Origin: Segatella copri
Lineage (GTDB): Bacteria > Bacteroidota > Bacteroidia > Bacteroidales > Bacteroidaceae
Direction of reading: 5' to 3'
Assembly: GCF_002224675.1 (NCBI RefSeq)
Contig: NZ_NMPZ01000002.1
Coordinates: 62,001 to 126,000 of the forward strand
DNA length: 64,000 nt
The position numbers were made by a program, and so were the translations under genes. How positions within the stretch are numbered: position 1 is the first letter of the stretch; every line of letters begins with the position of its first letter. Shown in pieces: positions 43,580 through 52,000 of this stretch. The notes under the pieces are model-generated. The model was not told the DNA's origin, made no database searches, and saw nothing but the letters and a program-made list of their open reading frames with translations.

Positions 43580-44158
43580 CTATAGAATGAGAACCCTGAC
43601 CTCGGCATTCGCCATTTTCTCTATCTGATTCATCGGGCGTTTGTAATACACACTCTGAATCGCCTTGTTGATGATACCATGACCTACTGCGAGTATCGTC
43701 TTATCAGGATATACCACCTTCAACCAAGTGAGGAAGTTCTGCGCCCTCGACTTCATCCGCTCCAGAGATTCGATATTGTCCGGCCAATCCTTCGGGTCTT
43801 TGGGAAGAGAAGGAATGAACTTACCCGTAAAATCTCCCCAGTCACGTTCTCTGATTAAAGGAGTCGTCTCTATTCTCTGGAGAATATCATCTTCCGTCAA
43901 GAATGCAGAAGCATCTGCAGTTCCCTTCAAGTGCATTTCTGCCTCCAAATGGGGACGGGCAATGATGGCACAAGTCTGCATACTGCGATAAAGATCGCTC
44001 GAAACGAAGACGTCAATGTGGTCACTTGCCATTTTCCTTGCCACTTCTTCAGCCTGCTGAATGCCCACGTCATTCAGCCTGCCTGGAGTCTGCCCCTGCA
44101 TAATCTGGGCGGCATTATCCATGGTCTCACCATGTCGAACTAAATATAGCTTTGTCAT
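43580..44158 (-). CDS. histidine phosphatase family protein
   Basis: Phosphoglycerate-mutase-like phosphatase of 192 aa. The catalytic LVRHGETMDN is at the N-terminus, the second conserved His is in ILAVGHGIINKAI, and VFVSSDLYRSMQTC is the usual Arg-containing block. Relatives act on small phosphorylated metabolites or alpha-ribazole phosphate; no cob genes are nearby to support the latter. First gene of the pair with the SDR; a TAATTTTG -7 box lies at 44219-44212 on the minus strand. Confidence 0.9.
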   Translation of the reverse strand: MTKLYLVRHGETMDNAAQIMQGQTPGRLNDVGIQQAEEVARKMASDHIDVFVSSDLYRSMQTCAIIARPHLEAEMHLKGTADASAFLTEDDILQRIETTPLIRERDWGDFTGKFIPSLPKDPKDWPDNIESLERMKSRAQNFLTWLKVVYPDKTILAVGHGIINKAIQSVYYKRPMNQIEKMANAEVRVLIL

Positions 44159-44305
44159 ATTGAATATTTATCATCAGATGGGCATTCACCCATCTATTTT
44201 ATTTTTGCTTACAAAATTACTGATAATAATTGAAATGAAGGAATAAATTGCGTTAAATATGATATAAAAGCGGGAGAAAAAACTTGTGGTATCAAAAATC
44301 TTTCG

Positions 44306-44313
44306 TACTTTTG
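44306..44313 (+). promoter_or_regulatory. -7 box of the HdeD-like gene
   Basis: TACTTTTG, about 70 bases before the ATG at 44384. Confidence 0.5.
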
Positions 44314-44383
44314 CAATAGAAAGGAAATACTTTTCAGGAAAAGGAAACGCAATATTGCAACACAACATTTTAAATCAATTGAT

Positions 44384-44989
44384 ATGAAAGTAATACAAAG
44401 TTCATTATTTCGAGCCTTATGCGCCATCATTGTAGGTGCTCTACTCATACAATACAGAGAACAGACAGTCACCTGGATTACCATTGCCATCGGTGTGTTG
44501 TTTTTCCTCTCAGGCGTATTCTCGTTACTCAGTTATATGAGTGCCAAGCGAAATGCAGAGAAAATGAAGGGACAGTATCTCTATGATGCACAAGGCAACC
44601 AAATCATAGGTATGCGCCCTAACTTTCCTCTTGTAGGATTCGGTTCACTCATCTTCGGCCTGGTACTGGCACTGATGCCAAATGTATTCATTGCCTGGCT
44701 GATGTTCATTCTCTCGGCAATACTGATTATGGGCGCTCTAACCCAAATGGCTACTCTGGTATCTGCTGCCAAGATGGGCAGAGTGGGTATCGTATATTGG
44801 CTGATGCCTACACTCCTGCTGCTGTTGGGTCTGTTCACCCTCTTCAGCCCATCATCCATTGCCTCAGCTCCATTACTCGTTATCGGATGGGCAATGCTGG
44901 TATATGGTGTAGTAGAAGCCGTCAATGCCCTGAAGGTTTCCAACAACCGACGCAGATGGCATAAGACACAGGAAATACAAAAGAGATAA
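44384..44989 (+). CDS. DUF308/HdeD-like membrane protein
   Basis: Integral membrane protein of 201 aa with six hydrophobic segments arranged in three helix pairs, as in the HdeD/DUF308 family (IIVGALLIQYREQTV; WITIAIGVLFFLSGVFSLLS; LLVIGWAMLVYGVVEAVNA). E. coli HdeD is linked to acid resistance, but the biochemical role is unknown. The C-terminus is short and basic. It is a single gene; three tandem AGATAATACGAAAAA repeats begin at its stop codon. Confidence 0.85.
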   Translation: MKVIQSSLFRALCAIIVGALLIQYREQTVTWITIAIGVLFFLSGVFSLLSYMSAKRNAEKMKGQYLYDAQGNQIIGMRPNFPLVGFGSLIFGLVLALMPNVFIAWLMFILSAILIMGALTQMATLVSAAKMGRVGIVYWLMPTLLLLLGLFTLFSPSSIASAPLLVIGWAMLVYGVVEAVNALKVSNNRRRWHKTQEIQKR

Positions 44990-45034
44990 TACGAAAAAAA
45001 AAGATAATACGAAAAAAGAGATAATACGAAAAAA
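44983..45034. repeat. three tandem AGATAATACGAAAAA repeats
   Basis: Units start at 44983, 45002 and 45019. The first includes the stop codon of the HdeD-like gene. They differ in A-run length, so this is probably slippage. Confidence 0.8.
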
Positions 45035-45080
45035 GCTTCTATCATGGGATTCATATCCGAATGATAGAAGCTTTTATGGT
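45031..45080. terminator. terminator between the HdeD-like gene and udk
   Basis: AAAAGCTTCTATCAT pairs with ATGATAGAAGCTTTT, with A/T runs on both sides. It lies between convergent genes and slightly precedes the udk 3' end. Confidence 0.85.
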
Positions 45081-45081
45081 T

Positions 45082-45705
45082 TTAATCTACCAATCCCTCT
45101 ACATATCTGCAGAGAATACCAATACCGGTAGCATTCTCTCCTCCCTGAGGAATGATGATGTCTGCATAGCGCTTGGTAGGTTCGATAAACTGTTCGTGCA
45201 TTGGCTTGAGCACCTTCAGATAACGATCTACCACCATGGAAACCGTACGCCCCCGATCGATGGTATCACGCTGGATGTTACGGATCAGGCGCTCATCGGC
45301 ATCTGTATCCACAAACACCTTCAAGTCCATCAAATCACGTAATTCCTTATCCACCAAAGTCATAATTCCCTCTATGATTATCACTGGCTTAGGTTCTACA
45401 TGAATCGTTTCCTTCTCGCGGTTACACTTCAGATAACTGTAGGTAGGCTGCTCGATTGCCTTACCGGCACGAAGGTCGGCAAGCTGCTGATGAAGCAACT
45501 TCCAATCGAAGGCATCCGGATGATCGAAGTTGATCGCCCTACGCTCCTCCTCCGTCATATTCGTCGTATCATTATAATAAGAATCCAGAGGAACAACTGC
45601 CACGAAATGAGGAGGCAAAGCTTCCACCAATCTCTTGACTACGGTAGTCTTACCGCATCCGGTACCACCAGCGATACCGATCACTGTTACTTTATTTTCT
45701 GCCAT
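45082..45705 (-). CDS. udk: uridine kinase
   Basis: Phosphorylates uridine and cytidine in pyrimidine salvage. The 207-aa protein has the P-loop GIAGGTGCGKTTVVKRL, VPLDSYYND, FDHPDAFDWKLL (substrate site), IIEGIMTL, and RLIRNIQRDTIDRGR near the lid. It is first in order after the UDG-family gene on the same strand (5 bases), so the two are probably cotranscribed with the upstream EEP gene. Confidence 0.97.
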   Translation of the reverse strand: MAENKVTVIGIAGGTGCGKTTVVKRLVEALPPHFVAVVPLDSYYNDTTNMTEEERRAINFDHPDAFDWKLLHQQLADLRAGKAIEQPTYSYLKCNREKETIHVEPKPVIIIEGIMTLVDKELRDLMDLKVFVDTDADERLIRNIQRDTIDRGRTVSMVVDRYLKVLKPMHEQFIEPTKRYADIIIPQGGENATGIGILCRYVEGLVD

Positions 45706-45710
45706 ATCTC

Positions 45711-46286
45711 TTATTTTTCCAATATATCATTAAACATTTTCCGATAATACTCCGCCTTCTTCTCTACAGCCATCGGATAAGCCCTACTGCTGCTAGGCAT
45801 ACGATAGAGACGGAACTTGCGGTTTTCGAATTCAAACTCCACAAATCCTCCCATCTCCGGCTTTTCCCTGATACCGAAGTGATCGGAGAAGACTTTGGTT
45901 GCCAGCTGTCCGGCAGTAAGTACCGCCGTGCAATCAGGCAGGGAACGGAGCATGCCGTCCAGGTCGGAAGGCTGAACCACCTGCAAGTCTTTGTCAGATG
46001 CCGTATTCTTGGTACGGATCACCTGCTGGGCAGTATCATAGATAGCCACCCCCTTCTGCATCAGGAACTCCTTGATGGCATCCAGGCGATAAGTCTTGTG
46101 CTCCACATCTACGAAATGAAACTTGTCATCAAAGTAGATGATACCGAAGATTCGCCACATATCATTCTGGAAATTAGGATAATACCAGGGCATACACCAG
46201 CGCTTTTCTGCCGGCGGAAAGGTTCCGAGCATCAGCAACCTGGCATTGCCCGGCAACCATGGTTCAAAAGGATGAGACTCTATCAT
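45711..46286 (-). CDS. uracil-DNA glycosylase superfamily protein
   Basis: Putative DNA-repair glycosylase of 191 aa. The first motif is LMLGTFPPAEKRWCMPWYYPNFQNDMW, the loop that holds the active site, and the second is YRMPSSSRAYP, in the place of the HPSP-type DNA-clamping loop. It is nearer to the family 6/Mug-like groups than to classical Ung. An earlier ATG (46349) would overlap the preceding gene by 61 bases; ATG at 46286 directly follows the EEP stop and begins with the conserved part, so it is preferred. It lies between the EEP gene and udk. Confidence 0.82.
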   Translation of the reverse strand: MIESHPFEPWLPGNARLLMLGTFPPAEKRWCMPWYYPNFQNDMWRIFGIIYFDDKFHFVDVEHKTYRLDAIKEFLMQKGVAIYDTAQQVIRTKNTASDKDLQVVQPSDLDGMLRSLPDCTAVLTAGQLATKVFSDHFGIREKPEMGGFVEFEFENRKFRLYRMPSSSRAYPMAVEKKAEYYRKMFNDILEK

Positions 46287-46288
46287 TT

Positions 46289-47353
46289 CTACTTCTTTTT
46301 TACCAGATACAGTACTACCGGCAAGTGGTCGCTGTATCCATTCAGCCATTTACCGCCAGCCTTGGTACGCAACGGCGCTCCCTGATAGCGACCCTCCTGC
46401 TGGATGAGATAATCTCTGCGGAACACCTGATGATTCCAGTACTTCAGACTGTGATAGCCCTTCTTCTTTCCATCCCTGTTCAGAAGATTAGGAGTCAGCA
46501 CTATCTGGTCGAAGAGATTCCATTTTCCTCTGTAGTAAAGGGTTCCCTTTTCTTCCTTTGCCAGGATGTTATACCAAGGATTATACATATCTCCCTCACC
46601 TACTTCTGATATTTCCGGTTGGGCACGAAGAACTTCATGCATACTCTTGTTGGTAGGATCATCGTTCATATCTCCCATCACAAACACCTTCATCTCTGGA
46701 TTCAGGCGAAGCAGGGAATCTTTCACAGCCTTGGTCTGACGGGCGCCACTCTCACGATAGAAGGAATCGGAGAAACGACTTGGCCAGTGACAAACGATGA
46801 CCGCCACATCATCCCCCGCCATCTCACCTCTCACCGTAAGGAAACCACGGGTATAAAAGGCAGAATCCTTTGCCAACTCCTGCACATAAGGAACCAGCTT
46901 CACATTCTTCACCGTAAAAAGAGCCGGATTATAAAGCAGTGCACAGTCGATGCCTCGCTTATCCGGACCTTCGATATGGCAGAACTGCATATTGCGAGCC
47001 TTCAAAGGCGGCTGGGCAGTAAGGTCTCTCAGTACGTTGGCATTCTCAACCTCGGCAAGACCGATGAAGGCACAACCTGCATCAGGCAGCACATCCGTAC
47101 CCATATCAGCAAGAGTTCGAGACATATTCTTCAACTTACTCGTATATTTCTCGCTATCCCATCCTTTAGCAGGCAGATACTCATAATCATTCTTGCCAAC
47201 ATCATGACAGGTATCAAAGAGGTTCTCCTGGTTGTAGAAGCCAACGGCAAAAACCTGGAACTTTTTAGGGTTGAATTTCTGCTCCGCTTTCTGCGCCCAA
47301 GCACCCAAGCCAACCATGAGCAGGGCTGCCAATAATAGCATTTGTCTTTTCAT
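46289..47353 (-). CDS. secreted endonuclease/exonuclease/phosphatase (EEP) family protein
   Basis: Exported enzyme of 354 aa: signal peptide MKRQMLLLAALLMVGLGAWAQ, then an EEP fold with VGFYNQENLFDTCHD, IGLAEVENANVL (catalytic Glu), VIVCHWPSRF, FVMGDMNDDPTN and the closing GYSDHLPVVLYLV (catalytic Asp-His). It could be a nuclease or a phosphodiesterase that gathers phosphate or nucleotides outside the cell. The frame extends to 47449, but that part crosses the promoter; ATG at 47353 with a clean signal peptide is the start. Confidence 0.9.
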   Translation of the reverse strand: MKRQMLLLAALLMVGLGAWAQKAEQKFNPKKFQVFAVGFYNQENLFDTCHDVGKNDYEYLPAKGWDSEKYTSKLKNMSRTLADMGTDVLPDAGCAFIGLAEVENANVLRDLTAQPPLKARNMQFCHIEGPDKRGIDCALLYNPALFTVKNVKLVPYVQELAKDSAFYTRGFLTVRGEMAGDDVAVIVCHWPSRFSDSFYRESGARQTKAVKDSLLRLNPEMKVFVMGDMNDDPTNKSMHEVLRAQPEISEVGEGDMYNPWYNILAKEEKGTLYYRGKWNLFDQIVLTPNLLNRDGKKKGYHSLKYWNHQVFRRDYLIQQEGRYQGAPLRTKAGGKWLNGYSDHLPVVLYLVKKK

Positions 47354-47416
47354 TCTTTTTCTCGCTTTAAAGTTATAACTATATGATACATCGTCTGATG
47401 TTCTCAAACTAATATG

Positions 47417-47424
47417 CAAAGATA
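47417..47424 (-). promoter_or_regulatory. -7 box of the EEP-UDG-udk operon
   Basis: Minus-strand TATCTTTG, 64 bases before the ATG at 47353. Confidence 0.65.
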
Positions 47425-47591
47425 CCGCATAAATTACAATTATCACCATAAATGGGAATAAAATTTTGAGTTTTCATTCATTTTTAACACATCCAGTCCT
47501 CTTTTTACCACTCTAAAAGATCATTTTCCACCATATTTATATATACACAGACATCTAAATCCCCAATATTTCTAAAAAACACCGGGAAATA

Positions 47592-47623
47592 TTTGGTGAT
47601 TTCAGGAAAAAGCAGTAACTTTG
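47592..47623 (+). promoter_or_regulatory. promoter and leader of the L31 gene
   Basis: TTTG at 47592-47595 and TAACTTTG at 47616-47623, spaced 20 bases. The leader of about 110 nt contains GGGCATGCCC at about 47650 and a GGGAC/GTCCC-type pairing (47666-47691), so a regulated ribosomal leader is possible. The rest of the 385-base gap between the EEP and L31 genes is A+T-rich and empty. Confidence 0.75.
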
Positions 47624-47738
47624 CACCCTGAATTAGGTAAAGGCTATAATGGGCATGCCCTGAAGAGGGACATGAAATGATGTGAAAGCGTCCCCATAAC
47701 GTCTATTTTTTAACAAATTAATAATAAATAAAAGAAAA

Positions 47739-47990
47739 ATGAAAAAAGGTATTCATCCAGAGAACTATCGTCCTGTAGTATTTAAGGATATGTCTAACGG
47801 CGATATGTTCCTCTCTCAGTCAACATGCAAGACTAACGACACTGTAGAGTTCGAGGGCGAGACTTATCCAGTTGTTAAGATTGAAATCTCTAGCACCTCT
47901 CACCCATTCTACACAGGTAAGAGCAAGCTCGTTGATACTGCTGGTCGCGTTGACCGCTTCATGAGCCGTTACGCTAAGTTGAAGAAGTAA
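47739..47990 (+). CDS. rpmE2: 50S ribosomal protein L31 type B
   Basis: Large-subunit protein of 83 aa. It begins [21 protein letters not shown] and contains [24 protein letters not shown], the L31 type B pattern. It lacks the CxxC zinc ligands of type A, so it is the zinc-independent form. Single gene, strong promoter, strong terminator. Confidence 0.97.
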   Translation: MKKGIHPENYRPVVFKDMSNGDMFLSQSTCKTNDTVEFEGETYPVVKIEISSTSHPFYTGKSKLVDTAGRVDRFMSRYAKLKK

Positions 47991-48034
47991 TATATATACC
48001 TTTTTTAATAAGGATATATAATATCGAAAGATAG

Positions 48035-48083
48035 AAAGTGCATTCCAACGTAGTTGCATATACGTAGGAATGCACTTTTTTTA
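48035..48083. terminator. terminator after L31
   Basis: AAAGTGCATTCC and GGAATGCACTTT arms followed by a T run, 45 bases after the stop codon and facing a convergent gene. Confidence 0.85.
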
Positions 48084-48088
48084 TAAAC

Positions 48089-48826
48089 CTATCTTCTCTT
48101 GTTCAATTGCTTCACCGTACCAGCCATTGGCTTCATGGTTGCTCCACTGCCGAATGAAGTTACAGCTGATGCAGAACGTGTAAGCTTCTTGGCATAACCG
48201 ATAGTAGAAACCTCAGATAAATCGAAGTAGATGATGTCACCCTTCACCTTACCGGTACCAATCATATAACCATAGAAGGTTTTATAATTATTGCCCTTCT
48301 CGACACCGAGACGGAAACCGTACTGGCTAGCACCTGCATCCAATACGAAGGTGGCACCACTGGCATACTTCAGGTAGATATCGCCATTGTTATCGATATA
48401 CCAGGAGAATTTCAGGGTCTGCTGATCGGTAACATTTCCCTGATTATCATGAACCTCATCTATCTCCACACCACTTCCACTCAGGGCATCGCTCTGGTTT
48501 CCGCTCTGATAGAATATCATATTGGCATAAAACTCATCATAGCCTCTTGACATACCATCATCCTGGATATAGGAATACTTCACCTGACCATACCACTCAC
48601 CAACCAAGGTCATCGCCTCATCGACCAGATCATCATCATGTGAGCCCTGTGAACCTTCATACCAATAATCCTGGTTCCATCCCCAGCCACCATGGTTGTA
48701 ATCATCGTACCATCCATAAGGATCATCCCAATAATCATCATCCCAAGGATCATCATCGCAACTGGTAAACGTAAAGGATACCGCAGCTATCGCCATCAGC
48801 ATCACGAAAAGTCTCATTTTTCTCAT
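48089..48826 (-). CDS. Asp/Tyr/Trp-rich lipoprotein of unknown function
   Basis: Protein of 245 aa. The lipobox FTSC (Cys near residue 23) follows a signal peptide and is followed at once by DDDPWDDDYWDDPYGWYDDY, then a Gly/Trp/Asn-rich stretch to about residue 65. This low-complexity acidic-aromatic segment resembles the surface-export tether of Bacteroidota lipoproteins, but is longer and richer in aromatics. The rest is beta-rich (GEWYGQVKYSYIQ; LKFSWYIDNNGDIYLKY; GDIIYFDLSEV), perhaps lipocalin-like. I do not recognise the family. The promoter is at 48906-48936. ATG at 48817 is an alternative start. Confidence 0.75.
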   Translation of the reverse strand: MRKMRLFVMLMAIAAVSFTFTSCDDDPWDDDYWDDPYGWYDDYNHGGWGWNQDYWYEGSQGSHDDDLVDEAMTLVGEWYGQVKYSYIQDDGMSRGYDEFYANMIFYQSGNQSDALSGSGVEIDEVHDNQGNVTDQQTLKFSWYIDNNGDIYLKYASGATFVLDAGASQYGFRLGVEKGNNYKTFYGYMIGTGKVKGDIIYFDLSEVSTIGYAKKLTRSASAVTSFGSGATMKPMAGTVKQLNKRR

Positions 48827-48905
48827 ATCGTAAGATTTTTATTTTATTGTTAATATCCGTACAGAGCTCAGACCTTTAACAGATCTGGTTCCTTGAATGA
48901 TGGTG

Positions 48906-48936
48906 CAAAGATAAGGCAATTTTTACACCTAGCAAA
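48906..48936 (-). promoter_or_regulatory. promoter of the Asp/Tyr/Trp-rich lipoprotein
   Basis: Minus-strand TATCTTTG at 48913-48906 and TTTG at 48936-48933, spaced 19 bases. Confidence 0.75.
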
Positions 48937-49021
48937 GGGAAAAGAGGAATAATCTAGGGGAAAATCCCTATTATATAACAGTTTTTCCCTACAAAACCTT
49001 GTCATTCTCAAAAAAATACAC

Positions 49022-49029
49022 TATCTTTG
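49022..49029 (+). promoter_or_regulatory. -7 box of the hybrid regulator gene
   Basis: TATCTTTG, with CTTG about 20 bases upstream (48998-49001). Transcription would begin near 49036, which excludes the TTG at 49027 as start codon. Confidence 0.65.
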
Positions 49030-49092
49030 CATCAATATTTATGCATATTTACCAACCAAGGACTGACGAATAGAATGCCAAAAACAGATAAT

Positions 49093-52000
49093 ATGATTAA
49101 GAGAGCCATTTATAGCATACTCCTCATACTCATAACCTCACTGCAGGTTATGGGACTCCCCTACTGCGATGTTCGCAAATTCTCCATCATCGACGGACTT
49201 GCCGCCAACACGATTTCCGACATAGCACAGACACCCGACCGCCTGATGTGGTTCAGCACCTGGAATGGAATATCCTATTATGATGGAAACTCCTTCCATA
49301 CCTTCCGTGATGAGGCAGACGATATCGATCTTCTTTCAACCAACCGCTTCATGGATATTTATGCCACAAGCAGAAACAACGTGTGGTGTATCACTGCGGG
49401 CAGACACCTCTATGCCTATGAGACCATATTGTGTACTTTCGTTCCCGTAGGTGACAACATCAATAAATTATATAACATCGACCTGCGAGTAGATAAGATA
49501 TACCCTATCAAACAGGGCAACACCTGGGTAACGACCAAGTCTGGCGATTATCTGATACGTATCAAGGGACTCCAGAGAGAAGGAAATATTCCGGAGCTGA
49601 TCAAGGTAGGACAAGACGGACTCCGAAGCGGAAACGTATGGCATATCTGGGCAGATCAGAAAAAACGCGAATGGATTCTCACCGACAAGGGAACCACCAT
49701 CTACCACTCTCAATTCAGCACCCCCATCCCCTTCAAATGGATAAGAGAAGTGGGCGATAATATCTTTCTTGCCACCCAAGATGGACGCCTCGCCGTATTC
49801 GATGAGAACAACAAGCTGAATATGATACCACTCCCAGCCGGAGTAACCCGCATCAATCAGCTCAAGAACACGGGCTATCAGCTCCTGATAGCTACTAACC
49901 TGGGAATGATCATCTACAATCCACGCACCTTCAAAACTGAAATCATCAATGTACAAAGTCCAAGCCAGCCCCTGGCTGAGGTGAAGAATATCTATACGGA
50001 TGATTTCGATATGGTATGGGTATTTACGGATGGTATGGGTGTAACCCTGGTAAATCCAAAGACTTCAGCCAAGCAATGGCTGTTTGCCGACCAACAGGAT
50101 CCTATGGACCGCACCACCTCCGACAATTTCTTCATCACCCAAGATGAAAACAAGACTCTATGGATTGTGCCGAATGGAGGTACCTTCAGCTACTTCGACC
50201 GCAAAGCCAGCAAACTGGTACCTTATCTCCTGAGGAGCAACTCTTCAGGCAACTACCGCGTGCCTAAAATCGGAAAGCATTTCCTTTCCGACCAGGGAAT
50301 CCTCTGGATAGCAGGTACCCACGATCTTACCCAGGTAGCCTTCAAGAACCATACGTATCGCTTAAACAAACTGGAGAATGGAGAAGCAGAAGTACGTGCA
50401 CTCTGCAATACTCCAGAAGGATACCATTGGACCGGTTATGCGAATGGTGTCGTGCAAGTAACTGACAGCAAGTATCAAACCGTAGGTTATCTGGCTCCAG
50501 GCGGTCAGATTGTACCTAACCAGGTGCCTTTCTGTCCATATCCAGTATATTCAATCTTCAGTGATACACGGGGCAGGATGTGGATAGGAACCAAAGGCGA
50601 CGGACTCTATGTCCGGTCGCATGAAGGCGTAAGCCATTACGAGCACAATCCAGCCAACAAGGCATCGTTACCGCACAACGACATTTATGATGTGGTAGCT
50701 GACCGCCATGGAAGAATATGGGTAGCCACACATGGTGGCGGACTGGCTCTTACCCAAGAAGGCGAAACAGGTCTGTTCTTCTACAACAGGAACTTTGGCT
50801 TGCCATGGCCTAAGAATAGTTTTGCCGATATACGACGCATTTTCTGTACCCCTACAGGAGAAATTCTGGTAGGTACCACAGACGGTCTCATTACATTCGG
50901 CGATAACTTCAGGAATCCGCAACAGATCAAGTTCTATCAAACCTGCTATATTCCCAACGATACCACATCATTGGCAGCCAACGATGTCAACTTTATCATA
51001 GAGCATAGCAATGGCAAGACCTACATCTCTCAGTTAGGAGGAATCCTGGAAAGTATCGTCACCAAGAAACTGCTGCAGGACAACTTGAAGACAAAGTATT
51101 TCAAGAACATCAACTATAATGAGGGTATCGTGCAAAGCATGATAGAAGATAACGAGGGCAACCTATGGGTGATCCGTGAGTCGAGTATCAACAAATGTAA
51201 TCTGAAGACAGGAAAGACCACCGTCTTCGGTCCGAACGACTTCGATTACAACATCTCCTTCACCGGGGCTCGCCCTACCCACGATCCAGCCACGAACGAC
51301 ATTTCCGTAGGAACCCCATTCGGATGGCTGACCTTCAATCCAGCAACCCTGAAGAAGAGTCAATACCAGGCTCATATCATCTTCACTTCGCTGCACTTTA
51401 CCGGCGAAAGCGAGTCTATCCCTATCCTGCATAGCGAGAAGATCGTGATTCCAGCCAACAAACGAAACCTGACCATCAGCTTCGCTTCGCTCGATTATTC
51501 ACGTAAGTATCAGGTGAAATACCGCTATCGCCTGGAGGGACATACTCCTCCTGGAAAATGGATTGACAATGGTAGCAGCAACACTATCGGCTTCAACCGA
51601 ATCTCACAGGGAGACTATATTCTCAAGGTATCAGCCACCAACTCCCATGGTATATGGAGCAAGTACATTGCAGAACTTCCTATCGAGGTACGTCCTACTT
51701 TCTGGGAAAGTGTCTGGGGCAGACTCACCCTGCTGCTATTGCTCGCTGCGGTAGTGGCAAGTATATTCTACTCCTATAACAGGAAGCAGCGTGAAAAGCT
51801 GGAGCACGAAATGAGTCTGATGAAGAACGACTTCTTCAGCAATGCCAGTCATAAGTTGCGCACCCCGCTGACCCTGATTGGCGGACCGCTGCAACACGTT
51901 CTGGAAACCGAGCATGGTATCACCCGAAACAGTAGGGAAATGCTCGTCATTGCCCTGAAGAACTCAAGAGAAATGCTGAATATGCTCAACAAGGTACTGA

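Noticed and set aside
45711..46349. UDG-family gene starting at 46349
   Set aside because: Would overlap the preceding EEP gene by 61 bases; the conserved part begins at the ATG at 46286.
49027..49092. Longer N-terminus of the hybrid regulator
   Set aside because: The TTG start at 49027 is part of the TATCTTTG promoter box; ATG at 49093 or 49075 is followed by a proper signal sequence.
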